This document shows positions 7,725 through 16,207 of a DNA stretch of 64,000 bases, one piece after another. The DNA comes from Candidatus Gastranaerophilales bacterium (GTDB lineage Bacteria > Cyanobacteriota > Vampirovibrionia > Gastranaerophilales > Gastranaerophilaceae): positions 1-64,000 of the forward strand of contig CALUXY010000002.1 in the NCBI GenBank assembly GCA_944324855.1, given 5' to 3'. A program made the translations under genes and the position numbers. The stretch's first letter is position 1, and each line of letters opens with the position of its first letter. The notes under the pieces are model-generated. The model had not been told where the DNA came from, did not search any database, and saw nothing but the letters and a program-made list of their open reading frames with translations.

Positions 7725-8666
7725 ATGTCAAACGATGTATCTGTAACAGTTCCAAAGGCGAATCCTAATATGGAAGCCCAAGGAGCATTTCAATTTTTAA
7801 ACAGGCCAATGTTGAGTCAGTATATGGAAGCTGAACATTCAATATTTGGAACACCTTATGCAGGTGCTATGGGTACAGCTCCAACCGGTATAGCAGGAGC
7901 AGGAATGATGATGCCTGGCGGAATGGGTATGATGGGAATGGGAATGATGAATCCTATGATGATGGGCGGTTGGTTCAACAATGTTGATAAAGTTGTTGAC
8001 AATGCAAAAAAATGGACCAACGGTATGTACGACATCTATGACAACTCATCTGACCGACAAACCCAATTCGTATTCAAACAACGCGGTAACCAATACAGTC
8101 TAAATACAGGCAGCTCTATCTTAAATAATTTATTGAAGACTATGAATCATTCAATTCACAATAACGATATGCGCGTTGCTTGTGATACATTTGACAGAAT
8201 CTTTGAAACTATCAAGAAGCAGGTTGGTACTGAATTATTGACTCACGAAGAAAGAATCAATGCAGAAGAATCAATCAGAGCGGCAATCATTGATTACTAT
8301 GAACAAGTTAACGGTTCATCTCTAAGAGAAGATATCGAAACCTACGGTGACGGTGTATTTGAAAACGGATTCAAGAAAGCTGTTTCTATGGGATTCTATA
8401 CTCAAAATGATGATGAACAAACAATTTCATATATGACAGGTAATTCAATCCAAGATGTTGAAGGAAAAGAATCTCTTAGAAATGCAGGTAAGATTGCCGG
8501 CGGAGCTGCACCTGGTGTTATTCTTGGCGCAGGTGTCGGGGCTAAAATCGGCGGTGGTAAAGGTGCCGTTATTGGTGGTATCATTGGCGGTATTGTATCA
8601 GGTATAACAGGTTTATTTGTTGCTTCTGATGAAAAACCTGAATTAGAAAGAGTTCACGAATTTTAA
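7725..8666 (+). CDS. Met/Gly-rich protein with C-terminal glycine zipper
   Basis: The 313-residue protein is not recognised. Residues about 50-85 are a low-complexity Met/Gly stretch (for example MGMMGMGMMNPMMMGG). A helical, mostly polar middle section follows. Residues about 255-295 form a glycine-zipper hydrophobic segment (GAGVGAKIGGGKGAVIGG), a pattern that packs helices in membranes. No signal peptide is present. GGGAGG lies about 7 bases before the ATG. The Met-rich region could bind soft metals, but nothing else supports that. A stem-loop terminator follows. Confidence 0.6.
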   Translation: MSNDVSVTVPKANPNMEAQGAFQFLNRPMLSQYMEAEHSIFGTPYAGAMGTAPTGIAGAGMMMPGGMGMMGMGMMNPMMMGGWFNNVDKVVDNAKKWTNGMYDIYDNSSDRQTQFVFKQRGNQYSLNTGSSILNNLLKTMNHSIHNNDMRVACDTFDRIFETIKKQVGTELLTHEERINAEESIRAAIIDYYEQVNGSSLREDIETYGDGVFENGFKKAVSMGFYTQNDDEQTISYMTGNSIQDVEGKESLRNAGKIAGGAAPGVILGAGVGAKIGGGKGAVIGGIIGGIVSGITGLFVASDEKPELERVHEF

Positions 8667-8703
8667 TCCAATAATATAACCTAATTAACTAATCTAACCT
8701 GAA

Positions 8704-8733
8704 AAAGGGGTGACTCAAAAAGTCATCCCTTTG
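8704..8733. terminator. Stem-loop terminator
   Basis: A 12-bp stem (8704-8715 with 8721-8732, one G-T pair) with loop CAAAA follows the gene ending at 8666 and precedes the convergent frame ending at 8767. Confidence 0.75.
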
Positions 8734-8766
8734 TTATGTAATTTAAGTTTTTTAAATTATTAGTAT

Positions 8767-9704
8767 TTATTCTATTTCATACATATTTCTATTTTCATGT
8801 GTTTTATCAAAATCTTCCGGTGAAACTTTACCGCCAATTGAGTCACAATAAGTTCTTTCAGGTGATTCCCCGAGGACTTTTATTGTATGTCCTTTTGTCA
8901 GTTTCAGTCCTTCTTTTGACATATTATTATAATTAGGACCTATCATAATTTGAGCATCTTCTCTGCCCATTGCTTTACAAACTTGTTTACTAAAATCAAG
9001 TAAATGCTTTGTGACAATCGGGTCTGAACCCAATTTGCCATTTGCTTCAAAACTATCTATTACAAATGTTAATTTGCCGTCGATATTTGTAAAGTGACAT
9101 AACGAATTCCCGTAAGAATTTTCATAATTATCAACAAGTTCTATACCTCTGTTGTAATTATTTAAAAGATGCATTGGAGCGGAATAACCGGCGTATGTGC
9201 TTTCTATGCTGTTGCAGCAGCTTACATGATTCCCGAAGAAAATATTTCTGCCTATATTATCATCATCACTCAATCTAAAATGTATATTATCAACATTTCT
9301 GGCATTTCTTATATCTTCAACTTTTTTTCTAAAACCGTTTATGTGATCCATAAAACCGGCTGCCCCGTCTCTTTCTGCTTGAGATAACTGCATTTGTCCC
9401 TGTCCTCTTGCAGATTTCCAGTATTCATTTTTATCCGTATATTTAATGACACAATCTAGGAATTTACCGTCTGCCCTTAATTGGCGGTTAGTTTCCTGAT
9501 TAGCTCTTATTTGTTCATGAATATTGTTGTTCTTCTATTGGTTTAGGATGGTTTATAAGCTTATCAAGATGTGCTTTTAAAAGATACTGACTGAATATTT
9601 TTAACCGGTTTTGTCTGATTATTCACATTTTCTTTCGGTGGTTTTTGTAAATACGGAGTATTTACAACCATGTTTCCGGAGGCATTTGTATACTTTACTG
9701 ACAT
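8767..9704 (-). pseudogene. Hypothetical gene with frameshifted 5' end
   Basis: An open frame of 208 codons runs from 9393 to 8767. Upstream, the coding sequence continues in three different frames. A start at 9704 (AAGGAAA 5-7 bases upstream) reads MSVKYTNASGN... to a stop near 9567. The sense then continues as HLDKLINHPKPIEEQQ in a second frame, and as HEQIRANQETNRQLRADGKF leading into the intact frame in a third. Shifts lie near 9580-9593 (TTTTAAAA run or ACTG duplication) and 9519-9530. Without them the product would be about 310 residues. Function is unknown; a shortened protein from 9393 may still be made. Confidence 0.6.
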
Positions 9705-9807
9705 AAGGTTTCCTTTGCTAATATAAAGCTTGTTATGAATATTTTTTGCTATTTTATTAAATAATAGTAAACTTTACTTAACATATTTTTTGTCGTAATA
9801 TACTTGT

Positions 9808-12783
9808 ATGGTAGCTACAAAATCTTTAGATATCGATTTATCTTTTAAGAAGAATAACGTCGACGAACTTTTTTTGAATTTAAGTGAAAATCCTGAAGGA
9901 TTCAAAAATAAAGACTTCAGATTTACTTTGAGTCTTATTTATCAACTGATAGAAGATGAGTTTGCGGGGATATTCTTAAGCCCTAACTCTCCAGTTAGAA
10001 ATACGGATTTTTTCTTAATAAATGAAAACGGAAAATTATCCTTCTTTGTCACCCCGACAAACAATTTCCAATTTTATTTAAAATCTAAAGGTTCAATGTT
10101 TAGGTTTACCCCGAAAGAAGTCGAAGGTGAAATAGGGTATGTAATGCCGTTGGATATTGTTCTTGATTATTTTGGCGGCTTTGGTGAAATACTTGACTTT
10201 AGTGCGGTAACACAGACTTTTGTCTATTTTAACAAGTTGACACAGTTTGTAATGAAACTGGTTGAAAAGCTTTATTTTATCCCGACAGTTAGTCTAAAAG
10301 GAAATTTTTTTCGAATTGTATATGAACCAATTATACAGACACAACAAATTGCAAGAATTATAAACGAATTAGAGGAAAATCTTCCTGAAAATCTATTTAT
10401 TAAAGGCGAAAGACCTAAAAACTTCGTGTCAGATTTTGTGCATAACTATCTTAACTATGTTGTTTATAAGTTTTTACACATTAAAAGCTATCGTTTTAAA
10501 GATGTAAAATCAGGCAGCTACCTGTTAAAAGATTTAGAGCAGAAATCACTTCTTAAGGGCAAAAATGTTGCAGAAAACTTTGCACAATGGTTTGATGAAC
10601 TCTATCTCGGCAAATACGATGTTATACCGTTCTTTAAAATAGATAAAATACCTGATAGTGAAGATTTTGAATTGAAAATCTATATTAGAAACCGCAAAAA
10701 TAACGAAACAATTTTAATGGATGAACTATATGTTAAAGATACGGTTTGGGATGCAAATAGCTCAGATATTGCTAAGATTATTGAAAAGCAATTGAATTTT
10801 GCACTCCGTTATATGCCGGAACTTGAAAAATTGTTTGAAGATGAAGAACGTCTTTCATTACGTTTGAACTTAAGCGAAGTTTATAAAATTATTGCACAAA
10901 CTTCATATTATCTTCAAAAAGCACAGATTGAAGTTATTCTTCCGGATGAACTGACTAATATTATAGTTCCTCGTGCATCTATTAATGCACACGTTAAAGA
11001 AAAACGTTCTGATGACTTGATGGAAATCTTTAATACGGTTTCTTCTTCTGCTATTTCTCTTGATGATATTCTTGAGTTTTCTTATGAAGTTTCATTGGGG
11101 GATGAAAAGATTTCATTGGAAGAATTTAATAAACTTGTAGAAACAAATTCAGGACTTGTAAAATACAAAGATAAGTATGTTCTTGTAGACAAAGAAGAAG
11201 GACACAAACTTGCAGAACAAATTCTTAATGCTAACCATAAAAAATTAACACGATTGCAGCTGCTGCATGCTTCTATGTCAGGTCGGATTCAAGATTATGA
11301 CTTTAATTATGATGAAGCGTATGCAAATGTAATAAAAGATTTTGCCAAAACGGTTGAAGTTACACCGCCGGAAGGGTTGCATGGTACACTCCGCCAGTAT
11401 CAGCAAACAGGACTTAAATGGCTCTGGACAAACGTTTCAAAAGGCTTTGGCTGCTGTATGGCTGATGATATGGGGCTTGGTAAAACAATTCAAGTTATAA
11501 GCCTTATTCTAAAATTGAAAGAAGAAAACAAGCTTAAACAACCTGTACTTGTTATTTGTCCTACAACTCTTATGGGTAACTGGATGAAGGAACTGCAGAT
11601 GTTTGCTCCTGAACTTAAAGTCGCAAAATATCACGGACTGGACAGAAAACTTGATTTGAAAAACGATGTTATTCTGACAACTTATGCAATTATGCGTATT
11701 GATACGGAAGAAATGAAGAAACAAAGCTGGGGCATGATTGTTGTTGATGAGGCGCAAAATATTAAAAATCCTGATACGGCTCAAACGATGGCAATCAAAA
11801 TATTAAAATCCGATATTAAGATTGCTATGACAGGTACTCCTGTTGAAAACAGATTAACAGAGCTGTGGAGTATATTTGATTTTATAAATACAGGTTATTT
11901 AGGTTCTTTAAAAGAATTTCAAAAGAGTTACGCAATTCCTATTGAGCGGTTTAAAGAAACCTCCCGTGCATCAAAACTCAGGATGTCAATTTCTCCGTTC
12001 GTTTTAAGACGTTTAAAAACTGATAAATCTGTTATTTCAGACCTTCCTGACAAGGTTGTTATTAATGATTACTGTTACCTGACAAACGCTCAAGCAATAC
12101 TTTATGAAAAAACTCTTAATGAAATGATGAATAAGATTTCGGGATTTACCGGTGTGAGCAGACGTGGTAATATCTTTAAACTTATTACATCATTAAAACA
12201 AATATGTAACCATCCGTACCAATTCCTTAAATCAGGAGAAATGACAAAAGAAATGTCCGGAAAAACAGAAAAATGTATTGATTTGGTTAATTCAATCTTA
12301 AATAATAATGAAAAAACACTTATATTTACTCAATATAAAGAAATGGGCGATATTTTGACCCGAATCATAGCGGAAGAATGTAATGAAAATCCGTTATTCT
12401 TCCATGGTTCTTTAACAATAGGTCAGAGAGAAAAACTAATTGAAGAATTCCAAAACAAAGACGATTCTCATATCATGGTCTTGTCATTAAAAGCCGGCGG
12501 AACAGGTTTGAACCTTACAAGCGCAACAAACGTTATCCACTACGATTTGTGGTGGAATCCGGCTGTTGAAGAACAGGCAACAGACAGAACTTATCGTATC
12601 GGTCAAACAAATAACGTTATGGTTCACAGAATGATAACATTGGGAACATTTGAAGAAAAAATTGACGAGATGTTAAAGACTAAAAAGGAATTGGCTGACT
12701 TAGCTGTATATGAAGGTGAAAAAATTATTACCGAGCTTTCAGACGAAGAAATATACGAAATATTCTCGTTATCAGCTATGTAA
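9808..12783 (+). CDS. SNF2-family DEAD-like helicase/ATPase
   Basis: This 991-residue protein has a full SNF2 motor in its C-terminal half: Walker A in DDMGLGKT near residue 555, Walker B DEAQ near 646, MTGTPVENRL, and motif VI QATDRTYRIGQ near 925. SNF2 ATPases translocate on double-stranded DNA and remodel protein-DNA complexes. The first 480 residues are not recognised and lack a visible SWIM zinc motif. The ATG has no Shine-Dalgarno sequence. TTTACT (9773-9778), a 17-bp spacer and TAATAT (9796-9801) end 6 bases before it, consistent with a leaderless transcript. No restriction-modification or defence partner adjoins it. Confidence 0.9.
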   Translation: MVATKSLDIDLSFKKNNVDELFLNLSENPEGFKNKDFRFTLSLIYQLIEDEFAGIFLSPNSPVRNTDFFLINENGKLSFFVTPTNNFQFYLKSKGSMFRFTPKEVEGEIGYVMPLDIVLDYFGGFGEILDFSAVTQTFVYFNKLTQFVMKLVEKLYFIPTVSLKGNFFRIVYEPIIQTQQIARIINELEENLPENLFIKGERPKNFVSDFVHNYLNYVVYKFLHIKSYRFKDVKSGSYLLKDLEQKSLLKGKNVAENFAQWFDELYLGKYDVIPFFKIDKIPDSEDFELKIYIRNRKNNETILMDELYVKDTVWDANSSDIAKIIEKQLNFALRYMPELEKLFEDEERLSLRLNLSEVYKIIAQTSYYLQKAQIEVILPDELTNIIVPRASINAHVKEKRSDDLMEIFNTVSSSAISLDDILEFSYEVSLGDEKISLEEFNKLVETNSGLVKYKDKYVLVDKEEGHKLAEQILNANHKKLTRLQLLHASMSGRIQDYDFNYDEAYANVIKDFAKTVEVTPPEGLHGTLRQYQQTGLKWLWTNVSKGFGCCMADDMGLGKTIQVISLILKLKEENKLKQPVLVICPTTLMGNWMKELQMFAPELKVAKYHGLDRKLDLKNDVILTTYAIMRIDTEEMKKQSWGMIVVDEAQNIKNPDTAQTMAIKILKSDIKIAMTGTPVENRLTELWSIFDFINTGYLGSLKEFQKSYAIPIERFKETSRASKLRMSISPFVLRRLKTDKSVISDLPDKVVINDYCYLTNAQAILYEKTLNEMMNKISGFTGVSRRGNIFKLITSLKQICNHPYQFLKSGEMTKEMSGKTEKCIDLVNSILNNNEKTLIFTQYKEMGDILTRIIAEECNENPLFFHGSLTIGQREKLIEEFQNKDDSHIMVLSLKAGGTGLNLTSATNVIHYDLWWNPAVEEQATDRTYRIGQTNNVMVHRMITLGTFEEKIDEMLKTKKELADLAVYEGEKIITELSDEEIYEIFSLSAM

Positions 12784-12814
12784 AGTTATGTTAATTAATT
12801 TTAAAATAAAAAAT

Positions 12815-12839
12815 GAACATTTTAATTTTAAATTCGTTA
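12815..12839 (+). promoter_or_regulatory. Candidate ECF-type promoter (GAAC-N16-CGTTA)
   Basis: GAAC (12815-12818) and CGTTA (12835-12839) are separated by 16 bases, matching the general GAAC/CGT architecture of extracytoplasmic-function sigma promoters. It lies just upstream of the operon encoding such a sigma factor, suggesting autoregulation. Confidence 0.45.
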
Positions 12840-12861
12840 TATAAACAGAAGAGGTAATCAA

Positions 12862-13200
12862 ATGGATAAAAAATGTGATAAATATGAATCTCTGTTTATT
12901 TTTTCTGACGAAGCGACTTTGATGGAGCATATTGCACACTGTCCTGATTGCCGCAAAGAACATGAAAAAATGCAAAAGGTTTCAGATTTAATCAAAGAAG
13001 TCAAAGACGAGTACAAACGTCCTAAATATCTTGCATTAAAAGTTGCATGTGCACTCTTTTTGTTTATAGTTGGCGGTGTCAGCGTTGAAATGCTTGATAT
13101 GAGATACGGAATACTCGATACAATCAAGTATGGTGCGCCGTTGACAATGGAAGACCTTGGTTTTCCGACAGATAGTTACGGGCTCATAATGGTAGATTAG
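12862..13200 (+). CDS. Zinc-finger anti-sigma factor (ZAS-like)
   Basis: The 112-residue protein has an HxxxCxxC zinc signature (H23, C27, C30) in its cytoplasmic N-terminal part and one membrane helix (about 57-77), with a short outer portion. This is the layout of anti-sigma factors that sequester ECF sigma factors at the membrane until a signal arrives. The sigma gene begins 2 bases after this stop, so the pair is probably translationally coupled. The order is the reverse of the more common sigma-first arrangement. The outer portion is only about 35 residues and gives no hint of a ligand. Confidence 0.8.
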   Translation: MDKKCDKYESLFIFSDEATLMEHIAHCPDCRKEHEKMQKVSDLIKEVKDEYKRPKYLALKVACALFLFIVGGVSVEMLDMRYGILDTIKYGAPLTMEDLGFPTDSYGLIMVD

Positions 13201-13202
13201 AA

Positions 13203-13700
13203 ATGAACTTTAAACAGATAATAGAAAACAATAAACAACATGTAAGAAACATAATAAGACTAATAACTAAAGAAACAAACGAAGATCTTGAACAAGAAGT
13301 ATACATAAAAGTTTGGAAAAATGCAGACAAGTATACGGAATGCGGGAACTTCAAAAGCTGGATTTGTACAATTGCAAAAAATCTTTCGAAAGACTATTTG
13401 AAATCAGCAAAAAGAAAGGTGGATATAAATTCAACATCAGACGAAAAAGTAATCAATAAAATACCTGATCAAAAAATTGGTCAAGAACAGGTAATCGTAA
13501 ACGAGTTTCGCAGAAAGAGAATAAAAAAAGCAATAAATAATCTTAAGCCGAAACTAAAACAAATTATCATACTGTATGAAATAGAAGGACTGTCCTATGA
13601 TGAAATCTCAAAACAACTAAAAGTACCGATTGGTACGGTTAAATCGAGATTATATAATGCAAAAAAACAATTAGCAGAAGAATTAGAAGACTTAATGTAG
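13203..13700 (+). CDS. ECF-type RNA polymerase sigma factor
   Basis: The 165-residue protein has sigma region 2 (ITKETNEDLEQEVYIKVWKNADKY...FKSWICTIAKNLSKDYLK split over residues 20-70). Region 4 is near residues 105-155 with the helix-turn-helix LSYDEISKQLKVPIGTVKSRLYNAKKQL in two parts. No region 1 or 3 is present, as expected for ECF factors. It starts 2 bases after the anti-sigma stop with only a weak ribosome binding site, which favours coupling. The downstream gene encodes a CpxP/Spy-like periplasmic protein, so the likely regulon is envelope or metal stress. Confidence 0.88.
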   Translation: MNFKQIIENNKQHVRNIIRLITKETNEDLEQEVYIKVWKNADKYTECGNFKSWICTIAKNLSKDYLKSAKRKVDINSTSDEKVINKIPDQKIGQEQVIVNEFRRKRIKKAINNLKPKLKQIIILYEIEGLSYDEISKQLKVPIGTVKSRLYNAKKQLAEELEDLM

Positions 13701-13722
13701 ATTAAAGAAAGGACTATTTAAT

Positions 13723-14235
13723 ATGAAAAAATTATTACTAACAGCAGGATTAATGATGTTAACTTCATCTTTAGTATGTGCAGCAGAAGCTCCTGTAGCT
13801 CCGGTTAAAGGAGATTTCCCTCCTCCGCCTCCTGCATGTCATAAACCGGCACCTCCTAAAATTGATTTAGATAAAAAATTAAAACTAACTGATGAACAAA
13901 AAGTTAAAGCACGTGAAATCAGAATGGAAGGTCAAAAAGAAATCAGACCGTTGTTTGAACAATTAAAAACAAAACAAGAACAAAAACGTGCTCTTTTAAA
14001 CAGTCAAATAACTAAAAAAGAACAAATCGAAATGATTGATACTCTAAACCAGGATATCTATAAATTAAAACGTGAAATTCGTGAAGTTAGAGTTAAAAAT
14101 ATGAAAGAATTTGAATCTATCTTGACTGATCAACAAAAGAAAACCTTAGATAAAATTAAAATGGATTCAAGAAAAGAATTTAAAAAACATCACAAAAACT
14201 GCAAACCTGGACCTCGTCCTTGCCCTTGCAAATAA
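13723..14235 (+). CDS. Spy/CpxP-like periplasmic LTxxQ protein
   Basis: The 170-residue protein has a signal peptide (cleavage around VCAA, residues 18-22), a Pro-rich stretch and then two LTxxQ motifs (LTDEQKVKAREI and LTDQQKKTLDKI) in an all-helical, charged domain. LTxxQ proteins include the periplasmic chaperone Spy, CpxP, ZraP and the metal sensor CnrX. The Cys/His-rich ends (PPACHKP and HHKNCKPGPRPCPCK) suggest metal binding, but this is inference. AAAGGA lies 9 bases upstream. It is the third gene of the anti-sigma/sigma operon and either reports stress or is the main effector. Confidence 0.82.
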   Translation: MKKLLLTAGLMMLTSSLVCAAEAPVAPVKGDFPPPPPACHKPAPPKIDLDKKLKLTDEQKVKAREIRMEGQKEIRPLFEQLKTKQEQKRALLNSQITKKEQIEMIDTLNQDIYKLKREIREVRVKNMKEFESILTDQQKKTLDKIKMDSRKEFKKHHKNCKPGPRPCPCK

Positions 14236-14260
14236 GCTTTTTAAATTAACTGACACTATA

Positions 14261-14290
14261 AATCCCCGGAATAAATTTATTCCGGGGATT
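14261..14290. terminator. Perfect 30-bp palindromic bidirectional terminator
   Basis: All 30 bases read as a perfect palindrome with a GC-rich CCCCGGAAT core. It lies between the convergent CpxP-like gene and the gene whose stop codon (14289-14291) overlaps its edge. Confidence 0.85.
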
Positions 14291-15320
14291 ATTTATTTGC
14301 TTCATCACATTGATGTTTTTGCGCTGCAAGATTATTAAAATCAAGTTCCGGCGGCAAATATTCAGGAATTGGCAAATATTCCGGACCTTTAGTTATTCTT
14401 CCAAGATATTTATCTCTTTGATAAATATAAGATGCTCTTGTATAATTGTTAAATTCTCTTTTTAAAATTACATCATCTTTATTTTTTAATGGCTCAAGAG
14501 TTTTTTCCATTGATTTATACTTTTTATCTATTGATTTGCCGCTTTTTATTTTGTAGCATAAATCCTCTATATCTTTGAGTTTCCCAACGCCGGTTCCTAG
14601 TATTTGAATCTCTCCAGTGAAACCGTTTGGAAGTTTTGTTAATAGATGAATTGCTGTGTAACCGGTTGGTACATCTTCATCCTTTTTAGAAATCATTGTT
14701 CCTTTTTTATCGCATTCAGCTTTAAGTCGTCTTAATGCTTGCGGAGATGAATAATCGTACGAATGTAAAATATTTCCTTCTTCGTCTATTTCCGGTTCCG
14801 GTCTGTAGTTTTCAATTTCTATTATTTGTAACTTGTTATCACGTTCTGCAGCTGTGATTCTATCCAGAACTTTATCTATGCAGTCGGTAGTTGTTTTCCC
14901 GAGAATTATTCTGGCTCCAACTATATCTGTCATATTTGATTTTACTTCATCCGAATTTATCCATCTTCGAGTTGCAGATTTTTCTCTTATGGAATCCGGA
15001 GATTTTATTCTGTAATGAATTGCTTCAATTGGTTTTTGCTTGGTTGGCGTAGCTCCTTCCGAAGCAACTAAATCTCCTAATATATTAGTTAGCTGTAAAT
15101 TTAGATATTTTCCGGAAGTTATTGCTTCTTGATGAATTCTTTCTGCTTCTGTCTGGGTTATTCCAAATTTAGGATTTCCAATATTTTTTTCTGTACGCCC
15201 GAATGATACTGTATCTTTAGCTAACGGGGCAAGATTATTAAACCTTGAAACCGGGCGTTGTTGAGGTTGAAGAATCGGGGTATTATTAAATTTTGGAATA
15301 AAAGTATTGAATGTTAACAT
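14289..15320 (-). CDS. RelA/SpoT-domain protein (putative alarmone synthetase)
   Basis: The 343-residue protein contains the nucleotidyltransferase fold of (p)ppGpp synthetases. Visible elements are RIKSPDSIREK (104-114), DIVGARIIL (132-140), GYTAIH (220-225) and EIQ (237-239). There is no HD hydrolase domain and no C-terminal TGS/ACT region, so it resembles small alarmone synthetases. It has about 100 extra N-terminal residues and an insert between residues 160 and 215. The N-terminus is low complexity with VSFG and NPKFG motifs of the kind repeated in this genome. Activity is uncertain because the insert separates key elements. Confidence 0.7.
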   Translation of the reverse strand: MLTFNTFIPKFNNTPILQPQQRPVSRFNNLAPLAKDTVSFGRTEKNIGNPKFGITQTEAERIHQEAITSGKYLNLQLTNILGDLVASEGATPTKQKPIEAIHYRIKSPDSIREKSATRRWINSDEVKSNMTDIVGARIILGKTTTDCIDKVLDRITAAERDNKLQIIEIENYRPEPEIDEEGNILHSYDYSSPQALRRLKAECDKKGTMISKKDEDVPTGYTAIHLLTKLPNGFTGEIQILGTGVGKLKDIEDLCYKIKSGKSIDKKYKSMEKTLEPLKNKDDVILKREFNNYTRASYIYQRDKYLGRITKGPEYLPIPEYLPPELDFNNLAAQKHQCDEANK

Positions 15321-15407
15321 TATGACCTCTGTTAACTTAATATTCCTGAAAAATATTAATTGCTACTATTGCAATAAATGTTTACATTCTGTTTACAGGA
15401 CTAATTT

Positions 15408-16205
15408 CTACTTATAGATTAAGAATGATTTAAGTTTTCTGCCTGTGTCATCTCCTTTTATTCCGGTTGATACAACGTGAATTTTATTTTTGTAATCAAA
15501 AGAAGTTGAACTTCCTCCGTCAAATCCCATTGCTTTGTCAAAACCAAATTCTTTGCATAAATCCCTTGCTTCAAATATTGTCATAGGATTTTTGTCTGTG
15601 ATAATTAAAATATGTATGTCATTATTTTTTAATCCTATTATTGTTCTTGCTGTTTTATGGAGTACTGATGCAGATTCTCTAATAACTTTTCCTGAAGAAT
15701 TTTTTACGATGAAAAATTCTTTCTCTAAATCCATATCCGGAACCAGCATAGGACCGCCTTGAGCTGATGTTATTAATTCACCTTGGTACGGAGTATTATG
15801 CTCTGTAATATCATATATCCAGCAGCCATTTTGTTTCATTACCCGAAATTCAGGTCTGTTTGCAATTTTATCCCAATGTGCCATTATGTACGGGTTATTT
15901 ATCAGATTCTCATTAAAAAGCGGAGATTCGGTTTCTTCCCCATTTGTATAAATGTAAGAAATAGTTTTTTCATTATTAGGGTCAAAAAAGCCTGTATTAA
16001 TTGTAAAAATAGCTTTTTCAGCTTTATGTATTTTTTTATTTGTTACAAGATTTTCAGTTAATATAAAATTAACTCTGTTTTGTGATTTATTATAAGGTAT
16101 TGTAATATGATAAATCCCGTTTTCAAAAGATATATTATAATCACTTGCTGCCAGGGTACACATGCCTGTAAAAAATACCAGTATAGTTAAAAAGAGTCTG
16201 AACAT
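15408..16205 (-). CDS. Exported phosphodiester glycosidase family protein
   Basis: The 265-residue protein has a signal peptide (about 1-20). A domain of the NAGPA/phosphodiester glycosidase family follows, recognisable by INTGFF, ARTIIGL and the C-terminal GFDGGSSTSF motif. Relatives hydrolyse sugar phosphodiesters such as N-acetylglucosamine-1-phosphate caps, and in bacteria they occur in exopolysaccharide or wall metabolism. It starts 2 bases after the LptF/LptG-like gene, so it is the last gene of the Lpt operon and may act on periplasmic or surface glycans. The exact substrate is not evident. Confidence 0.8.
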   Translation of the reverse strand: MFRLFLTILVFFTGMCTLAASDYNISFENGIYHITIPYNKSQNRVNFILTENLVTNKKIHKAEKAIFTINTGFFDPNNEKTISYIYTNGEETESPLFNENLINNPYIMAHWDKIANRPEFRVMKQNGCWIYDITEHNTPYQGELITSAQGGPMLVPDMDLEKEFFIVKNSSGKVIRESASVLHKTARTIIGLKNNDIHILIITDKNPMTIFEARDLCKEFGFDKAMGFDGGSSTSFDYKNKIHVVSTGIKGDDTGRKLKSFLIYK

Positions 16206-16207
16206 TG

